In this document: positions 62,437-64,000 of the stretch, piece by piece | Position numbering within the stretch: position 1 is the stretch's first letter | Layout of the letters: every line of letters begins with the position of its first letter | DNA from: Rhynchopus euleeides | Taxonomy: Eukaryota > Euglenozoa > Diplonemea > Diplonemida > Diplonemidae | Assembly: GCA_963210315.1 (NCBI GenBank) | Contig: OY723261.1 | Coordinates: forward strand, 124,001 to 188,000 | Reading direction: 5' to 3' | Length of the DNA stretch: 64,000 nt | Made by a program: the position numbers and the translations under genes | The notes under the pieces: generated by a model | Database searches by the model: none | What the model was told of the DNA's origin: nothing | The model's input: the letters and a program-made list of their open reading frames with translations, nothing else

Positions 62437-63242
62437 TACCGTAAACGGAAAAAGGGTGGACCGTAAAAATGTTCCAAGTTCCCAAAAAAAGGCCAAACGT
62501 TCCATCTTTTTTACGGTCCACCATTTATTGGGACTGAATATGGAAAAGACAATGCGTTTTTCGCCCGCGGGCTGGTGGGTTGCGGGGCGCGGACTGCGGC
62601 CTCCACGCCGCAGACACCCACACGTAGGCCTCCCGACCTCCCAGCTTTGGACCCTCCCTCCACCACCGCAACCAACACCAGCAAGAGAAGCAAGTCCTCC
62701 CTGCGTGTGGAAAAGGCACGATCTCACCTCGAGACTCACCCACCACCACACCTCGAGAAGTGTAGTACCATGCAAGGAGCATTCCGGTAGAAGTAAAAGT
62801 AGAACCTGCTGCACGAGCCCACAAAAGCAGCCACAGTACGGCAGGGCGCGCAGACAGAAGCTGAGACCACCGGGCTCCCTCCAGATGTAAATTCGTGAAT
62901 CAGTGCCCGAAAAATTCAGGGAAATCGTACTCCTTTAGTGTAGTACACCCTGCAGTAACTGTGGGAGAACAGTTCCCGGACGATGGTGAGTGCACACTCT
63001 GTGCTGAGGCCCTGTGGTGTTAATCCTGCAGCTTCAGCCGTACGATTTCCTTGGTTCCTTCGCGACTTCGTCGCGAAGGAACTCGTAAAAAAAACCGCCA
63101 AGTCCACGATCCCAACCGTAAAATAGGTGGACCGTAAAAATGTTCCAAGTTCCGGAAAAATCCCATTTGTTCCATCTTTTTTACGGTCCACCTATAGTAC
63201 GGTTCACCTTTATTACGGTCCACAATATTTCCGTTTACGGTA
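62437..63242. mobile_element. Foldback element, TACCGTAAACGG family (806 bp)
   Basis: The ends are TACCGTAAACGGAAA and its inverse. Just inside each end lies a small hairpin module starting GGTGGACCGTAAAAATG and ending TTTTTTACGGTCCACC (62454-62522 and 63128-63195). The tips resemble those of the 349-bp family (TACCGTATACG). The core of about 550 bp has no recognised gene. Confidence 0.75.
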
Positions 63243-63261
63243 TACACATACATCGGGCGTT

Positions 63262-64000
63262 ATTGCGTTACCAGTAACGGTAATACCGTTATTTTTTCGG
63301 TAAAATAACTTACCGTTAATAACGTTCCAGAACGGCCGAATAACGTTATCCGAAAATCGGTAACGTTATTTTTCCGCGTTATACCGTTATCGATAACGGT
63401 AATACCGTTATTACCGTTATCAGGAACGGTAATAACGTTATCGGTAACGTTATTACCGTTATTACCGTTATCGGTAACGGTAATACCGTTATCAGTAACG
63501 GTAATAACGTTATCGGTAACGTTATTACCGTTATTACCGGTAATACCGCGTTATTTTCGGTATTTTTGGGCAACTTCTATAGGGGGACCCTTTTCGAATT
63601 TTTTTTTCGGGGTGGCCAGAATGGGCTGTTTTAGGCTATTTGAGGCCATTTTCGAGCAAATTTTTGGGTTTAGAGCCACGCAAAGGGTCTAAAATGGGCA
63701 TGCCAATCTCAAAAAATGCTCAAAATTCCGAGAGATTTCAGATTTTTCGAATTTTTTGACCGAGAAAATTCTGACCCCAAAATGTGGTCCTTGTGGTCTG
63801 GAACTGTCCGTTGTCGAAGGAATTGGTGAAAAAATCGTGATTTTTGGCCTCTGGATCACCCATGCCGTCCCAAAAATCAAGCAAAAGAGGTTTGGTAGGT
63901 GCATTTTTGGGTGAACATGAGCCATTGTGCCAACCTGCTTGATTTCACCCGAAAATTGGAATCCGTTGAATATGGTTTCTGATGAAAATGTGAAAATTTT
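63262..64000. mobile_element. Foldback element, GGTAATACCGTTA family, cut by the window end
   Basis: 63262-63560 is a nearly pure array of GGTAACGGTAATAACGTTATC-like palindromic words. It is followed by TATAGGGGGACCCTTTTCGA (63578 onward) and further sequence (GTGGTCTGGAACTGTCC near 63795) that also occurs inverted in the right arm of the 5-kb element (36680 and 36228). Its other end lies outside the window. Confidence 0.6.

Noticed and set aside
1-64000. tRNA and rRNA genes
   Set aside because: No stretch with the conserved A and B box layout or rRNA core sequence was noticed by eye; a covariance-model scan would be needed to exclude them.

Overview
The window looks like GC-rich nuclear DNA of a microbial eukaryote. 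It has spliceosomal-type introns (GT...AG, 94 to 208 bp, pyrimidine-rich before the acceptor), secretory and membrane proteins with signal peptides or anchors, and a very high load of transposons and foldback DNA. The species cannot be named from sequence alone. Four things would fit a euglenozoan such as a diplonemid, but this is inference: all twelve recognisable host genes lie on the minus strand; most are single-exon; one is a polytopic protein with a trypanosomatid-like nucleotide-cyclase fold; and a tyrosine-recombinase retroelement has the gag, recombinase, RT order known from trypanosomatid VIPER.

Layout. 0.5-2.5 kb: a DUF4116 repeat protein. 3.3-4.4 kb: a small foldback-like stretch. 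4.6-8.3 kb: a tandem pair of Golgi-type PC-esterase/SGNH membrane proteins. 9.9-13.5 kb: an intact-looking hAT DNA transposon on the plus strand, abutted without a gap by a tyrosine-recombinase retroelement (13.5-18.3 kb) with split direct repeats. 18.4-19.8 kb: a TA-flanked element with about 115-bp inverted ends and a nested 0.9-kb insert. 21-27.4 kb: a probable myristoylated EF-hand protein, a 1.55-kb inverted-repeat element with an AT-rich core, and a Ser/Arg/Pro-rich protein with one intron. 27.5-37.3 kb: no convincing gene; 31.9-36.9 kb is one large inverted-repeat-bounded element full of nested repeats. 37.4-40.2 kb: the cyclase-like protein. 40.5-41.9 kb: a cluster of foldback elements. 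42.9-45.6 kb: a small type I membrane protein and a hypothetical protein. 48.3-48.7 kb: a second copy of a 349-bp foldback element. 48.8-53.4 kb: a secreted astacin metalloprotease gene interrupted at its zinc-site codons by two related insertions. 53.8-60.3 kb: a fucosyltransferase-like enzyme, a secreted class I heme peroxidase (one intron) and a triple cyclic-nucleotide-binding-domain protein (two introns). 60.6-64 kb: three more foldback elements, the last running off the window.

The host genes do not form an obvious pathway. Several serve the secretory route or cell surface (two esterases, glycosyltransferase, astacin, peroxidase, type I membrane protein); others suggest signalling (EF-hand protein, cyclase-like protein, cyclic-nucleotide-binding protein).

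The most unusual material is the repeat fraction. Foldback elements with different short palindromic words at their tips share internal sequence. A 52-bp GC hairpin occurs five times, four of them inside such elements. Two insertions sit at exactly the same codon boundary of the astacin gene.
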